Shown: positions 27,452-37,195, counted from the first letter of the stretch. The stretch is DNA of 64,000 nt from Sphingobium bisphenolivorans (GCF_000412635.1 NZ_ASTG01000007.1:62001-126000), one strand, 5' to 3'. Notes: generated from the sequence alone by a model not told the origin. Made by a program: numbers and translations.

Positions 27452-27748
27452 TCATCCTTTCCCCACCCTTAATCGGTTTGCGACCAACGGGTTAAAGCTC
27501 CCCGCGAGAGCTTCGGCGTCGATGCCACCGCCGGAACGGGGCGCGAGAATATCGGCCAGTTCCTGAACCCAGTCGCCTTCCTCTTCCTGCCCCCGCAGGA
27601 CGCCCGCGACCGCCTGCGCGGTGGGGCTGGCCGCCTGCGCCGCGGCAGATGCCGCTCGCAGCAACGCCCAGACCGGCACGCGAGGCCGACCCGCAGGCCT
27701 GACAAGGCCGGGTTTGAGCCCGCCTGTCCGAAGAAAACCGAAGTCCAT
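27452..27748 (-). CDS. Hypothetical Ala/Arg-rich protein
   Basis: An unrecognised 98-residue frame beginning with ATG at 27748. The middle is Ala-rich and probably helical (WALLRAASAAAQAASPTAQA), followed by an acidic segment (QEEEGDWVQELADILAP). Third codon positions are GC-rich through the middle, like neighbouring real genes. The ribosome site is weak, however, and I see no known domain. It lies upstream of sciP on the same strand and divergent from mnmA. It may be a lineage-specific protein or a chance frame. Confidence 0.5.
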   Translation of the reverse strand: MDFGFLRTGGLKPGLVRPAGRPRVPVWALLRAASAAAQAASPTAQAVAGVLRGQEEEGDWVQELADILAPRSGGGIDAEALAGSFNPLVANRLRVGKG

Positions 27749-27889
27749 GCAGGGCTTCTACGGGCGAAAGGATAAGGTCCGGTAAACTCGTCCCCAATTT
27801 GAGTATATTGTTGCGGCAAACAGGGCAGCCGGGTCCTGCCAAGCATTCCTTGCTGGAACGTCGGCGCGCGCGCGACTATATGCGCGCCC

Positions 27890-28996
27890 ATGCAGCCCCA
27901 GTTCCAGCTTGCCGAGCCGCTCGATGCGCGGCGGATCGTCGTCGCCATGTCGGGCGGCGTGGACTCGAGCGTGGTCGCCGCGCTGGCCGCGCGCACGGGC
28001 GCTGAAACCATCGGCGTGACGCTTCAGCTTTACGATCATGGCGCGGCGGTGGGCCGCACCGGCAGCTGCTGCGCGGGACAGGACATCCGTGACGCGCGAG
28101 CGGTCGCCGACCGGATCGGCATTGCCCACTATGTTTTTGATTATGAAAGCCGCTTTCGCGATTCGGTGATCGCCGATTTCGCCGACGAATATATGGCCGG
28201 GCGCACACCCATTCCCTGCGTCAAATGCAATATGGGGGTGAAGTTCACCGATCTGTTCCAGATTGCACGCGATCTGGGAGCGGATTGTCTCGCCACCGGC
28301 CATTATGTCCGCCGCGTTAAAGGAGTCGGGGGCGCGGAGCTGCATCGCGCCGCCGATCCTGCGCGCGACCAAAGCTATTTCCTTTTCGCCACCACGCAGG
28401 CGCAACTCGATTATCTCCGCTTCCCGCTGGGCGGCCTGCCCAAGCCGCAGGTGCGCGAGATCGCGGCGGAACTCGGCCTTTCCGTGGCGATGAAACCGGA
28501 CAGCCAGGACATATGCTTCGTGCCCGATGGCGACTATGCCAAGATCGTCCGCAAGCTGCGTCCCGATGCCGACGAAGGGGGCGAGATCGTCCATATCGAC
28601 GGTCGCGTCATGGGCACGCACAAGGGAATGATCCACTACACCGTCGGCCAGCGAAAGGGGCTGGAGATTGGCGGACAGGCCGAACCGCTCTACGTCGTGC
28701 GGCTGGATGCCGAGGGGCGGCGGGTGATCGTCGGGCCGAAGGCGGCGCTGGCGGTGTCGGCGGCACGGTTGAGCGAGATCAACTGGCTGGGCGGCGGTTT
28801 TTCCGGACCCCTGACAGCCAAGGTGCGCTCGATGGCGAAGCCGGTTCCGGCGCGGCTGGACGGAGATCGGCTTTTGTTCGACGCGCCGGAATATGGCGTC
28901 GCGCCAGGGCAGGCGGCGGTACTCTACGCAGGCGACCGGGTGCTGGGCGGCGGCTGGATCGCGGCGACCGAGGCGGCGCTGGCGGAGGCGGCATGA
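27890..28996 (+). CDS. mnmA: tRNA-specific 2-thiouridylase
   Basis: Adds sulfur to the wobble uridine U34 of tRNA-Glu, -Gln and -Lys. The PP-loop MSGGVDSS (20-27) binds ATP. The first catalytic cysteine region is [19 protein letters not shown], and [11 protein letters not shown] holds further conserved cysteines. [24 protein letters not shown] and [15 protein letters not shown] are further family blocks. At 368 residues it is a normal length. The N-terminal [16 protein letters not shown] extension is typical of alphaproteobacterial members. It stands 41 bases before hisG. Confidence 0.95.
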   Translation: MQPQFQLAEPLDARRIVVAMSGGVDSSVVAALAARTGAETIGVTLQLYDHGAAVGRTGSCCAGQDIRDARAVADRIGIAHYVFDYESRFRDSVIADFADEYMAGRTPIPCVKCNMGVKFTDLFQIARDLGADCLATGHYVRRVKGVGGAELHRAADPARDQSYFLFATTQAQLDYLRFPLGGLPKPQVREIAAELGLSVAMKPDSQDICFVPDGDYAKIVRKLRPDADEGGEIVHIDGRVMGTHKGMIHYTVGQRKGLEIGGQAEPLYVVRLDAEGRRVIVGPKAALAVSAARLSEINWLGGGFSGPLTAKVRSMAKPVPARLDGDRLLFDAPEYGVAPGQAAVLYAGDRVLGGGWIAATEAALAEAA

Positions 28997-29037
28997 ATAT
29001 TGTCCTTTATGCCGCGCACGGGTAAGGCGCGCCGGTC

Positions 29038-29700
29038 ATGACTCGTCCGCTCACCTTCGCCATCCCCAAGGGGCGCATCCTCGATGAGGCGCTGCCCCTG
29101 CTCGCCAAAGCCGGTATCGAGCCGGAGGCGGAATTTCATGACAAGAAGAGCCGCGCGCTCCGCTTCGCCACCAATCGCCCGGACGTATCGATCATTCGCG
29201 TGCGCGCCTTCGATGTGGCGACCTTCGTCGCGCATGGTGCGGCGCAGATCGGCATCGTCGGATCGGACGTGCTGGAAGAGTTCGATTATTCGGAGATTTA
29301 CGCGCCCGTCGACCTCGACATGGGACATTGCCGCCTGTCGGTCGCGGAGCCGGTCGGCCTTGCGGACGAGGATGAGGCGGCGATGAGCCATGTGCGTGTC
29401 GCCACCAAATATCCTTACCTCACGCGCAAATATTATGAGGCGCGGGGCATCCAGGCGGAATGCGTAAAGCTGAACGGCGCGATGGAACTGGCGCCCTCGC
29501 TCGGCCTGTCGCGGCGGATCGTAGACCTTGTCTCTTCCGGCGCGACGCTGAAGGCCAATGGCCTGGTCGAAACCAGCATCATCATGCAGGTGTCGGCGCG
29601 GCTGATCGTCAACCGCGCCGCCTACAAGATGCGCTCGGCCGAACTGGTGCCGCTGGTGGAGGCGTTCCGCACGGCCGTGGGGGTGAAGGATGCCGCTTAG
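29038..29700 (+). CDS. hisG: ATP phosphoribosyltransferase, short form
   Basis: The first step of histidine synthesis, joining ATP and PRPP. At 220 residues this is the short catalytic form, which lacks the C-terminal regulatory domain. Such enzymes normally need HisZ for activity and feedback control; hisZ is not in this window. Motifs are [44 protein letters not shown] and [13 protein letters not shown] (the PRPP-binding [10 protein letters not shown]). It overlaps hisD by 11 bases, so they form one transcript. Confidence 0.96.
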   Translation: MTRPLTFAIPKGRILDEALPLLAKAGIEPEAEFHDKKSRALRFATNRPDVSIIRVRAFDVATFVAHGAAQIGIVGSDVLEEFDYSEIYAPVDLDMGHCRLSVAEPVGLADEDEAAMSHVRVATKYPYLTRKYYEARGIQAECVKLNGAMELAPSLGLSRRIVDLVSSGATLKANGLVETSIIMQVSARLIVNRAAYKMRSAELVPLVEAFRTAVGVKDAA

Positions 29701-30979
29701 GCTGGACAGCCGCAGCGCGGACTTCGCCGCTTCCTTCACCGCGCTGGTCGACGCCAGGCGCGAAGCGGACGAGGATGTGTCGCGTGATGTCACCGCGATC
29801 CTGAAGCGGGTGCGGGCGGAGGGCGATGCGGCGCTCGCCGACTATACCGCGCGGTTCGACGGGCATGATCTTGACGTCAGCGGCTGGGCGGTCAGGCCGG
29901 CGGAAACCCGAGCCGCGCTCGACACGCTCTCGACCAGGCTGCGCGATGCGCTGGAACTCGCGGCGGCGCGCATCACCGCCTATCATGAAAAGCAGAAGCC
30001 GCAGGACAGCGACACCATCGACGCGGCGGGCATCCGCCTTGGCGCGCGCTGGAACGCAGTCGATGCAGCCGGCCTCTACGTCCCGGGCGGACGGGCAGCC
30101 TATCCCAGTTCGCTGCTGATGAATGTGATCCCGGCCAAGGTGGCGGGCGTGTCGCGCATCGCCATGGTGACGCCGACGCCCAATGGCGAGATCAACCCGC
30201 TCGTCCTCGCCGCCGCGCAGATCGCCGGCATAGAGGAAATCTGGCGCGTGGGCGGGGCGCAGGCGGTGGCCGCGCTTGCCTATGGCACGGATCGGATCAG
30301 GCCGGTAGACGTCATCACCGGGCCCGGCAACGCCTGGGTCGCGGAGGCCAAGCGGCAGCTTTATGGGGTCGTCGGTATCGACATGGTCGCCGGCCCCTCG
30401 GAGATCGTCGTAGTGGCCGACGGCAAGAATAATCCCGACTGGATTGCCGCCGACCTGTTGAGCCAATCGGAACATGATCCGACCAGCCAGTCGATCCTGT
30501 TTACCGACGACGCGGCTTTCGCGGCCGAAGTCGAGAAAGCGGTGGAGGGCCGCCTCGGCCAGCTGGCGACGCAGCAGGTGGCGCGAACCAGCTGGAACGC
30601 CAATGGCGCGATCATCATCGTGCGCGACTTGGATGAAGCGATGCCGCTGGTCGACCGACTGGCCGCCGAGCATCTGGAACTGGCGGTGGACGACCCGGAT
30701 CGCCTATTCGCTCAAGTCCGCCATGCCGGCTCGGTCTTCCTTGGCCGCATGACGCCGGAGGCGGTTGGCGATTATGTCGCCGGGCCGAACCATGTGCTGC
30801 CGACCGGCCGCCGCGCCCGTTTTTCCTCGGGACTGTCGGTGCTCGATTTCATGAAGCGGACCAGCTTCCTGAGCCTTGACCAGGCCGGGATCGATGCCAT
30901 CGGTCCTGCCGCCGTCGCTCTGGCGGAAGCGGAGGGGCTGCCAGCGCATGCCGCTTCAGTGGCTTTGCGGCTGTCTTGA
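29690..30979 (+). CDS. hisD: Histidinol dehydrogenase
   Basis: Oxidises histidinol to histidine in two NAD-dependent steps using zinc. At 429 residues it carries [70 protein letters not shown] with zinc ligands Gln and His, and EHLELA and GPNHVLPTG with the catalytic His and Glu nearby. It begins inside the 3' end of hisG, 11 bases before that gene ends. A 26-bp perfect palindrome follows its stop codon. Confidence 0.97.
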   Translation: MPLRLDSRSADFAASFTALVDARREADEDVSRDVTAILKRVRAEGDAALADYTARFDGHDLDVSGWAVRPAETRAALDTLSTRLRDALELAAARITAYHEKQKPQDSDTIDAAGIRLGARWNAVDAAGLYVPGGRAAYPSSLLMNVIPAKVAGVSRIAMVTPTPNGEINPLVLAAAQIAGIEEIWRVGGAQAVAALAYGTDRIRPVDVITGPGNAWVAEAKRQLYGVVGIDMVAGPSEIVVVADGKNNPDWIAADLLSQSEHDPTSQSILFTDDAAFAAEVEKAVEGRLGQLATQQVARTSWNANGAIIIVRDLDEAMPLVDRLAAEHLELAVDDPDRLFAQVRHAGSVFLGRMTPEAVGDYVAGPNHVLPTGRRARFSSGLSVLDFMKRTSFLSLDQAGIDAIGPAAVALAEAEGLPAHAASVALRLS

Positions 30980-30987
30980 CTCAACAG

Positions 30988-31049
30988 CCGTTCGGTTCGA
31001 GCTTGTCGAGAACATCGTGCAGAGTTCTCGACAAGCTCGAACCGAACGG
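30988..31049. repeat. Perfect 26-bp inverted repeat between hisD and nusB
   Basis: The arm CCGTTCGGTTCGAGCTTGTC, continuing GAGAAC (30988-31013), is repeated as its exact reverse complement at 31024-31049 around a 10-base loop. There is no T-run. The sequence matches what I remember as a dispersed sphingomonad intergenic palindrome (GTTCTCGACAAGCTCGAAC core). It starts 9 bases after the hisD stop and ends 14 bases before the nusB ATG, so it would form a very stable hairpin in a hisD-nusB transcript. Confidence 0.9.
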
Positions 31050-31063
31050 AGTAGGGGGCACCT

Positions 31064-31510
31064 ATGAACGACCGCTCCAAATCCCGCTCCGCCGCGCGCC
31101 TTGCTGCGGTTCAGGCGCTCTATCAGCTGGAAATGGAGGGTACACCGCTCCATCTGCTCCTGCATGAATTCCACCAGCACCGGCTGGGTGCGACGATCGA
31201 GGACGTGACCTATGCGCAGGCCGAGGAGAGCTTCTTCGACGATGTGGTGCAGGGCGTTGATCGTCGCCGGGGAGAGATTGACGGCCTGATCACGACGCGG
31301 CTCTCCAGCGGCTGGAGCCTTGAACGTCTCGACAGGCCCATGCGGCAGATCCTGCGCGCCGGAACCTATGAACTGCTCGCCCGCAAGGATGTGGCGACGG
31401 GCACCGTTATCAGCGAATATGTCGATGTGGCGCACGCCTTTTACGACAAGCGCGAGGCGGGATTCGTGAATGGCCTGCTCGATGCCGTCGCGAAGGATGT
31501 GCGGAAATAG
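31064..31510 (+). CDS. nusB: Transcription antitermination factor NusB
   Basis: Binds boxA RNA with NusE (S10) in rRNA antitermination. The all-helical 148-residue protein begins RSAARLAAVQALYQLEMEG, includes FFDDVVQGVDRRRGEIDGLI, RPMRQILRAGTYELLARKDV and ends ISEYVDVAHAFYDKREAGFV then NGLLDAVA, the family pattern. The placement before thiL is a common bacterial arrangement. A palindrome 14 bases upstream may insulate it from hisD. Confidence 0.96.
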   Translation: MNDRSKSRSAARLAAVQALYQLEMEGTPLHLLLHEFHQHRLGATIEDVTYAQAEESFFDDVVQGVDRRRGEIDGLITTRLSSGWSLERLDRPMRQILRAGTYELLARKDVATGTVISEYVDVAHAFYDKREAGFVNGLLDAVAKDVRK

Positions 31511-31523
31511 CGCAGCATTATCG

Positions 31524-31593
31524 CCGTGCTCCTGCGAAGGCAGGAGCCCAGTTCAGACCGTGGGTCTGGGTTTCTGCCTCCGCAGGAGCACGG
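31524..31593. repeat. Imperfect extragenic palindrome (CTCCTGCG type), copy 2
   Basis: Left arm CCGTGCTCCTGCGAAGGCAG then GAGCCCAG; right arm CTGGGTTTCTGCCTCCGCAG then GAGCACGG. The two 28-base arms pair with three mismatches around a 14-base loop. It fills the gap between nusB and thiL. The same design is seen before rsmB at 7306-7386. A long in-frame extension of thiL runs through it but is not the real start. Confidence 0.85.
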
Positions 31594-31606
31594 CGTCTCA
31601 AAAAAC

Positions 31607-32521
31607 ATGTCCGCTGAATCGCGATTCCTGACCTTGCTCCGCCTGCTGGCGAATGATCCTGGCGCGCAGGGGCTTCAGGATGACGTGGCGGTGCTGTCAG
31701 TCGGTGGCGCGCGCCTGATCCTGACCAGCGATACGATGGTGGAGGGAGTGCATTATCTGGCCGCTGATCCGCCGGCGGATATCGGCTGGAAGCTGGCGGC
31801 GGTGAGCTTGTCCGACCTAGCGGCCAAGGGTGCGAAGCCGATCGGCTGCCTGCTCAACTACGCATTGTCCGGCGATGATGCATGGGACGCCGCTTTTCTA
31901 GAAGGGCTGGGGGAAGCCCTGGCGCGGCACGCCATGCCCCTGCTGGGCGGCGACACGGTGCAGATGCCCATGGGCGCGCCGCGCAGCTACAGCCTGACCG
32001 CCCTGGGCGAAGCAAGCGGGCCGATCCCGGTGCGCGGCGGCGCAAGAGCGGGCGACCGGCTTTATCTCACGGGCCCGGTGGGCGATGCGGGCGTCGGCCT
32101 GGAACTGCTGCGCTCGACACGCGGCGCGTCGGGGCCGCTGGTTGATGCCTATCGCCGTCCGCGCCCCCGTTTGGCCGAAGGGGCGCTGCTGGCCCCGCGG
32201 GTTCATGCGATGATGGACGTGTCGGACGGCCTGCTGATCGATGCGGCGCGCATGGCGGCGGCGAGTGGTCTTGCCGTCACCATCGACCATATTCCCCTGT
32301 CGCCGGCGCTGGAGCAGGTCCGGGGTGCCAGCAATGCGGTTCAGATCGCTGCCGCCCGCGCTGGAGACGATTACGAACTGCTTTTTACGCTGCCCCCCGC
32401 CGCCAAGCCGCCAGTGCGCGCCATACCCGTTGGTTATTTCTCCGAAGGAAGCGGGCTCACCTTGCTGATCGACGGGGTTGCCGTGCCACTCCCGGACCGG
32501 CTCGGCTGGGAACATGGCTGA
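31607..32521 (+). CDS. thiL: Thiamine-phosphate kinase
   Basis: Phosphorylates thiamine monophosphate to the active diphosphate. Motifs are GLQDDVAVL, LILTSDTMVEGVHYL, LAAVSLSDLAAKGAKPIGCL, LLGGDTV, ALGEASGPIPVRGGARAGDRLYLTG split over conserved blocks, VHAMMDVSDGLLIDAARMA and RAGDDYELLFTL. I begin at the ATG at 31607 (304 residues, MSAESRFLTLL). The longer frame would read through the upstream palindrome. It follows nusB. Confidence 0.95.
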   Translation: MSAESRFLTLLRLLANDPGAQGLQDDVAVLSVGGARLILTSDTMVEGVHYLAADPPADIGWKLAAVSLSDLAAKGAKPIGCLLNYALSGDDAWDAAFLEGLGEALARHAMPLLGGDTVQMPMGAPRSYSLTALGEASGPIPVRGGARAGDRLYLTGPVGDAGVGLELLRSTRGASGPLVDAYRRPRPRLAEGALLAPRVHAMMDVSDGLLIDAARMAAASGLAVTIDHIPLSPALEQVRGASNAVQIAAARAGDDYELLFTLPPAAKPPVRAIPVGYFSEGSGLTLLIDGVAVPLPDRLGWEHG

Positions 32522-32758
32522 AGCGGGCTGATCTGCCTCAATATCGTGACGGGTTGACGTCGCCCATCCGCCCTGTAGCTTGATCCACTCCTATTCTCAG
32601 CTGGTTGGAGCGCATGATGCGCGTGAGCCTGATGCTGATTGACGCGGTGCCTGATGCCGGATGCGTGAATCCCGGTCGCCCGCCTGTGCGCCTTTCGCCC
32701 GCCCGTCATTCCCTGCGGAGCGGCCGATGACAGGGATAACAGGGGGAGAGGAACATTC

Positions 32759-34882
32759 ATGCAGATTGTCTCAATTGCCATAGGGTGCGGCCTGCTGGCC
32801 GTGCTCTACGGCCTGTTCACCAGTCGACAGGTGCTGGCGGCCTCCGCCGGCAACGAAACCATGCAAGCGATCGCAGGGGCGATCCAGGAAGGGGCGAAGG
32901 CGTATCTCGGCCGCCAATATACGACGATCGGCATGGTCGGCGTCGTCGTCGCGGCGCTGGTCTTCTTCTTCCTGGGCGCGACATCGGCCATTGGATTCCT
33001 GATCGGGGCGCTGCTGTCGGGCGCAGCGGGCTTCATCGGCATGAACATCTCGGTTCGCGCCAATGTGCGTACCGCCGAAGCCGCGCGGGGTACGCTGCAA
33101 AGCGGCCTCACGGTTGCCTTTCGTGCGGGTGCGATCACCGGCATGCTGGTGGCGGGCTTGGCATTGCTCGCGATCAGCGTCTTTTTCTGGTACCTGACCG
33201 GGCCAGCCGGCCATGCGCCCGATGACCGTTTGGTGATCGACTCGCTTGTCGCACTGGCGTTCGGGGCAAGCCTCATCTCCATCTTCGCGCGTCTGGGGGG
33301 CGGCATCTTCACCAAGGCCGCGGACGTCGGCGCCGATCTTGTCGGCAAGGTGGAAGCCGGCATCCCGGAAGATGATCCACGCAATCCCGCCGTCATCGCG
33401 GACAATGTCGGCGACAATGTGGGCGACTGCGCCGGCATGGCGGCGGACCTGTTCGAAACCTATGTCGTCACCGTTGGCGCCACCATGGTGCTCACCGCGC
33501 TGCTGGTGAAGGGGGTGGACAACGCCTTCCTGATGCAGCTCATGTCGCTGCCGCTGATCGTGGGCGGGGTGTGCATCATCACCTCGATCATCGGCACCTA
33601 CATGGTGCGTCTGGGCTCCAGCCAGTCGATCATGGGCGCGCTCTACAAGGGCTTCTGGACCACGGCGATCCTGTCGATCCCCGCCCTCTATGCTGTCACC
33701 CATTGGGCGCTCGGTGATCTCAACGCGCGCTTCGGCACCGATCTGGACGGGCAGGGCGGCTATACCGGCATGGCACTGTTCTGGGCGATGATGGTGGGCT
33801 TGGCGGTGACGGGCCTTATCGTGTGGATCACCGAATATTATACCGGCACCAACTACCGCCCGGTGCGCAGCATCGCTCGGGCTTCAGAAACCGGCCATGG
33901 CACCAACGTCATCCAGGGGCTGGCGGTCAGTCTGGAGGCGACCGCGCTGCCCACGCTCGTGATCGTCGTCGGCATCATCGTGGCGTATCAGCTTGCCGGC
34001 CTGATCGGCATTGCCTTCGCTGCGACCGCCATGCTGGCCCTGGCGGGCATGGTCGTAGCACTCGACGCCTACGGCCCGGTCACCGACAATGCGGGCGGCA
34101 TCGCGGAAATGTCGCATCTTGACGACAGCGTCCGGGTCAAGACCGACGCGCTCGACGCCGTGGGCAACACGACCAAGGCGGTGACGAAGGGTTATGCGAT
34201 CGGATCGGCCGGCCTTGCCGCCTTGGTGCTGTTCGGTGCCTATACGGAGGATCTGAAATTCTACAACTCCGCCCTCGGCCTGACCGAGCCGGTCGATTTC
34301 AGCCTCTCCAACCCCTATGTCATTGTCGGCCTGCTGCTCGGCGCGCTCCTGCCCTATCTGTTCGGAGCGATGGGAATGACCGCCGTTGGCCGTGCGGCGG
34401 GCGACGTGGTGAAGGATGTTCGCGAACAGTTCGCCACCAATCGCGGCATCATGGAAGGCACGTCGCGGCCCGATTATGCCCGCACCGTCGATCTCGTCAC
34501 TCGCGCCGCGATCAAGGAAATGATCATCCCCAGCCTGCTTCCTGTATTGGCGCCAATCGCGGTTTATTTCGCGATCTCGGCCGTGGCGGGTACCCCCAAC
34601 GGCTTTGCGGCACTCGGCGCGCTGCTGCTGGGGGTGATCGTGTCGGGCCTGTTCGTCGCCCTCTCCATGACCTCGGGCGGAGGTGCATGGGATAATGCCA
34701 AGAAGTTCATCGAGGACGGCAATCATGGCGGCAAGGGCAGTGAGGCGCATAAAGCCGCCGTCACGGGCGACACAGTTGGTGATCCCTACAAGGACACCGC
34801 CGGTCCCGCCGTCAACCCGATGATCAAGATCACCAATATCGTGGCCCTGCTGCTGCTAGCAGCCCTCGCCCACGGCGGCTGA
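32759..34882 (+). CDS. hppA: K+-independent membrane-bound proton-pumping pyrophosphatase
   Basis: Couples pyrophosphate hydrolysis to proton export. The 707-residue protein has about 16 membrane helices. The active-site block [20 protein letters not shown] then [20 protein letters not shown] is intact. A second acidic block, [14 protein letters not shown], and the C-terminal [21 protein letters not shown] are also present. Residue K473, in [16 protein letters not shown], is the Lys that distinguishes K+-independent enzymes; K+-dependent ones have Ala there. GGGGGAGAGGA precedes the ATG. It is separated from thiL by 237 bases with no gene. Confidence 0.96.
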   Translation: MQIVSIAIGCGLLAVLYGLFTSRQVLAASAGNETMQAIAGAIQEGAKAYLGRQYTTIGMVGVVVAALVFFFLGATSAIGFLIGALLSGAAGFIGMNISVRANVRTAEAARGTLQSGLTVAFRAGAITGMLVAGLALLAISVFFWYLTGPAGHAPDDRLVIDSLVALAFGASLISIFARLGGGIFTKAADVGADLVGKVEAGIPEDDPRNPAVIADNVGDNVGDCAGMAADLFETYVVTVGATMVLTALLVKGVDNAFLMQLMSLPLIVGGVCIITSIIGTYMVRLGSSQSIMGALYKGFWTTAILSIPALYAVTHWALGDLNARFGTDLDGQGGYTGMALFWAMMVGLAVTGLIVWITEYYTGTNYRPVRSIARASETGHGTNVIQGLAVSLEATALPTLVIVVGIIVAYQLAGLIGIAFAATAMLALAGMVVALDAYGPVTDNAGGIAEMSHLDDSVRVKTDALDAVGNTTKAVTKGYAIGSAGLAALVLFGAYTEDLKFYNSALGLTEPVDFSLSNPYVIVGLLLGALLPYLFGAMGMTAVGRAAGDVVKDVREQFATNRGIMEGTSRPDYARTVDLVTRAAIKEMIIPSLLPVLAPIAVYFAISAVAGTPNGFAALGALLLGVIVSGLFVALSMTSGGGAWDNAKKFIEDGNHGGKGSEAHKAAVTGDTVGDPYKDTAGPAVNPMIKITNIVALLLLAALAHGG

Positions 34883-34895
34883 TCGAAAAGCAAGC

Positions 34896-34921
34896 TAGCT
34901 CATCGCTTCGGCGATGGGCTA
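34896..34921 (+). other. Hairpin after hppA
   Basis: TAGCTCATCGC pairs with GCGATGGGCTA around a TTCG-type loop 14 bases past the hppA stop codon. There is no T-run, so it may be a 3'-end stabilising hairpin or a Rho-dependent end rather than a classical terminator. Confidence 0.4.
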
Positions 34922-34964
34922 CCGCTTCGTCAGGCGCCGCTGAGTGTCGAAATGATCAGGGAAA

Positions 34965-35040
34965 TGGTGCCCGGGGACGGAGTCGAACCGCCGACACTGC
35001 GATTTTCAGTCGCATGCTCTACCAACTGAGCTACCCGGGC
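34965..35040 (-). tRNA. tRNA-Phe (GAA)
   Basis: On the minus strand the acceptor stem GCCCGGG / CCCGGGC, D-arm GCTC...GAGC, anticodon stem TGCGA / TCGCA with loop CTGAAAA, and T-arm with GGTTCGACT all fold. The anticodon is GAA, decoding Phe. The discriminator is A and CCA is encoded, giving 76 bases in all. It lies between hppA and yacG. Confidence 0.97.
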
Positions 35041-35091
35041 GCGCGTGCCGGTGAGAACCACTGGCTGCTTCGAGAGGCGTGCCTATAGGCG

Positions 35092-35286
35092 TCAATCCGC
35101 GTCGCTGTCCAGCCCATAATCGTCGCTTTTTTTCATCTCTTCCGCGGCCGGCGTGCCTGGCACGCGGTAACCCTCGCCCAGCCATTGCAGAAGGTCGCGA
35201 TCGCGGCAGGCTTTGCCGCAGAACGGGCGCGTCTCCGGGTGCGAAGGCTGGCCGCAGACCGGGCAGGCGGAAGCTTTAGGCGACAT
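35092..35286 (-). CDS. yacG: DNA gyrase inhibitor / zinc protein YacG
   Basis: A 64-residue treble-clef zinc protein that binds gyrase GyrB in E. coli. CPVCG and, 16 residues on, FCGKACRDRDL give the four zinc cysteines. LLQWLGEGYRVPG is the conserved helix, followed by an acidic tail. The ATG at 35286 gives MSPKASACPVCG and overlaps the 3' end of the upstream ribonuclease gene by 11 bases, so it is probably translationally coupled. Confidence 0.93.
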   Translation of the reverse strand: MSPKASACPVCGQPSHPETRPFCGKACRDRDLLQWLGEGYRVPGTPAAEEMKKSDDYGLDSDAD

Positions 35287-36265
35287 GGCCTGCTGATATG
35301 GCAAGCGCCGCGTCCGCCTTCAAGCTGATCGGGCCGCCACGCCGACGGGCGAGCTGTTCGATCCAGTCGGTCGCCTTGTGCAGACGGTCGATGAGGGCAG
35401 GCGCGGCGGTGATCGTTGCGGGGCCGCCGTTGCCATGCCGCTCTGCCCGTCGGAGCAGCGCCAGCGCGGCGGTTTCGACCGGGTCGGCGCGCAGCAGTTC
35501 CATAAGATTCATGCGCTCGCGGCGGCGGATGATCTGGATGAAGCCGAAGCCATTGACGGCCGTGCGCTCGAAGGGCAGTGGCAGATATTTGTCGATCTGG
35601 GCCGAAGCGACGGCGCGTTCGTCCTTGTTGTTCATCGTCGGCAGGTCGACCCCGATCGAGCCGGTCAGGCCCATGCGGCGGATCGCCTGCGCCGCCAGTT
35701 TCGCGCCCTTGGGACCCAGCTTGGCCGGCGGCAGGGAGCCATCGACGTCGATGAGGATCATCGCCGGGGTGGGAAAGACGCGCAGCGCGGCTTCCTCCGT
35801 GCCGATCTCGCCTGACATCGCCTCTTCCATGAGTTCGCTCCAGCCGTGGGCCTCGAAACGGTCTTCCTCATGCGCGGGGCAGGGGGTGATGGGAATGGCG
35901 GTCGCCCGCAGCCGCTGGAGCAGGCTGGGAGCGGGATGCGCCTTGGACCCGGGCTGGGCGATGCGCGCCTTGGCGAATTTGGCGCGGCCCTCCTCGGGAA
36001 TGGCTTCGCGCAGGATTTCGAGCAGGACGGTCGCGCCTTCCGCAATCTTGGGCGGGATCGGTTCGACTAGCACTTCCTCGCCGGAGATCAGGCGGGCGAT
36101 GCCGCGTTTCCTGGGGATCACGGTTCGAACGAGCTTGCCCTGAATCACGGCGCCGGCGCGGGCAAGATCGCTTTCCCGCTCAATCTGCGCCTCGACCAGC
36201 TTGCCCTTTTCGATCAGCGCGGCGCGGGCCTCGCCAATGCCTTCTTCATAAAGCCATTCGGCCAT
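35276..36265 (-). CDS. Ribonuclease E/G family protein
   Basis: A 329-residue protein resembling the RNase E/G catalytic region. A compact S1-like N-terminal part (AEWLYEEGIGEARAALIEKG, VIQGKLVRTVIP, GEEVLVEP) is followed by the DNase I-like core with ILIDVDGSLP and IGVDLPTMNNKDERAVAS, which resemble the metal-binding acidic motifs. RTAVNGFGFIQIIRRRER follows. It is shorter than RNase G (about 490) and lacks the zinc-link cysteines, so it is a reduced family member. The second ATG (36265) has AGGA at proper spacing. It lies in the infA-maf-RNase-yacG run. Confidence 0.85.
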   Translation of the reverse strand: MAEWLYEEGIGEARAALIEKGKLVEAQIERESDLARAGAVIQGKLVRTVIPRKRGIARLISGEEVLVEPIPPKIAEGATVLLEILREAIPEEGRAKFAKARIAQPGSKAHPAPSLLQRLRATAIPITPCPAHEEDRFEAHGWSELMEEAMSGEIGTEEAALRVFPTPAMILIDVDGSLPPAKLGPKGAKLAAQAIRRMGLTGSIGVDLPTMNNKDERAVASAQIDKYLPLPFERTAVNGFGFIQIIRRRERMNLMELLRADPVETAALALLRRAERHGNGGPATITAAPALIDRLHKATDWIEQLARRRGGPISLKADAALAISAGHVA

Positions 36266-36331
36266 GAGCATATTCCTGTTGATCGCGATTTCCGAGCCGG
36301 GAAATGTGCCATTTCCCTTGAAATCACTCGG

Positions 36332-36904
36332 TCAGTCCAATGGATAGCCCGCTGCCTTGAGCAGCGCGCGGGTTTCGTAGAGAGGCAGGCCCATGATCGC
36401 GCTGTGGCTGCCCTGGATCGCGCGGATGAAGCCGGCGGCGCGGCCCTGTATCGCGTAGCCGCCTGCCTTGCCGTGCCATTCTTCGCAAGCGATGTAGGCG
36501 TCGATCTCCGCCCGTTCGAGGCGTTTGAAGATCACGATGTTGGTGGAGAGGCGGTGGCGGGCCTTGCCTTCTGCGTCGATCAGCGTGATCGCACTAAGGA
36601 CGCGATGCCGGCGGCCGGAGAGGAGTTCGAGACATTTGCGCGCCTGCCCCTCGCTTTCCGCCTTGGGCAGGATGCGGCGGCCGGCTGCTACGACGGTGTC
36701 GCCGGACAATATCAACGCGCCGGGGTGACGCCGTGCCACCAGCACCCCCTTGTCGGCGGCTACGCGCGCGGCATAGGCGGCGGGCAACTCACCCTTGAGA
36801 GGAGTTTCGTCAATGTCGGCGGGGTCCACCGCACAGGGTGACACACCGATCTGGCCCAGAAGTTCACACCGTCTGGGGGAAGCCGAAGCAAGAATGAGCC
36901 GCAT
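36332..36904 (-). CDS. maf: Maf-like nucleoside triphosphate pyrophosphatase
   Basis: Hydrolyses non-canonical or specific dNTP/NTPs to monophosphates for housecleaning. The 190-residue protein begins MRLILASASPRRCELLGQIG (the S-x-S-P-R-R phosphate-binding motif). It has ILSGDTVVAAGRRILPK with the catalytic Asp, and continues RRHRVLSAITL and GGYAIQGRAAGFIRAIQGSH. It begins 13 bases after infA ends and precedes the RNase gene. I cannot tell the substrate subclass (dTTP/UTP or 7-methyl-GTP) with confidence. Confidence 0.93.
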   Translation of the reverse strand: MRLILASASPRRCELLGQIGVSPCAVDPADIDETPLKGELPAAYAARVAADKGVLVARRHPGALILSGDTVVAAGRRILPKAESEGQARKCLELLSGRRHRVLSAITLIDAEGKARHRLSTNIVIFKRLERAEIDAYIACEEWHGKAGGYAIQGRAAGFIRAIQGSHSAIMGLPLYETRALLKAAGYPLD

Positions 36905-36917
36905 CGAAAAAGGCGGC

Positions 36918-37136
36918 TTATTTGAAGCGGTAAGTGATCCGACCCTTGGTCAGGTCGTAGGGGGTGAGTTCGACCAGCACTTCGTCGCCCACCAGTACGC
37001 GGATGCGATTCTTGCGCATCTTGCCGGCGGTGTGGCCGAGGATCTCGTGATCATTTTCTAGCCGCACGCGGAACATGGCGTTGGGGAGGAGCTCCACAAC
37101 CTGTCCGCGCATTTCAAGCAGTTCTTCTTTTGCCAT
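36918..37136 (-). CDS. infA: Translation initiation factor IF-1
   Basis: A 72-residue OB-fold protein that binds the ribosomal A site during initiation. The sequence [60 protein letters not shown] then [11 protein letters not shown] is a full-length IF-1. The ATG at 37136 follows AGGA. It is the first gene of the infA-maf-RNase-yacG group. Confidence 0.98.
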   Translation of the reverse strand: MAKEELLEMRGQVVELLPNAMFRVRLENDHEILGHTAGKMRKNRIRVLVGDEVLVELTPYDLTKGRITYRFK

Positions 37137-37195
37137 AATATCCTGGGAAACCGAAAAATCGCGCCGCCATAGCGCCAAAATGCTGAAAAAGAAAG

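Noticed and set aside
31526..31606. Longer thiL start
   Set aside because: The extra 27 codons translate the dispersed palindrome; the ATG at 31607 starts at the conserved N-terminus.
32771..33703. 310-codon minus-strand frame over hppA
   Set aside because: Antisense shadow of a membrane-protein gene; no conserved motif.
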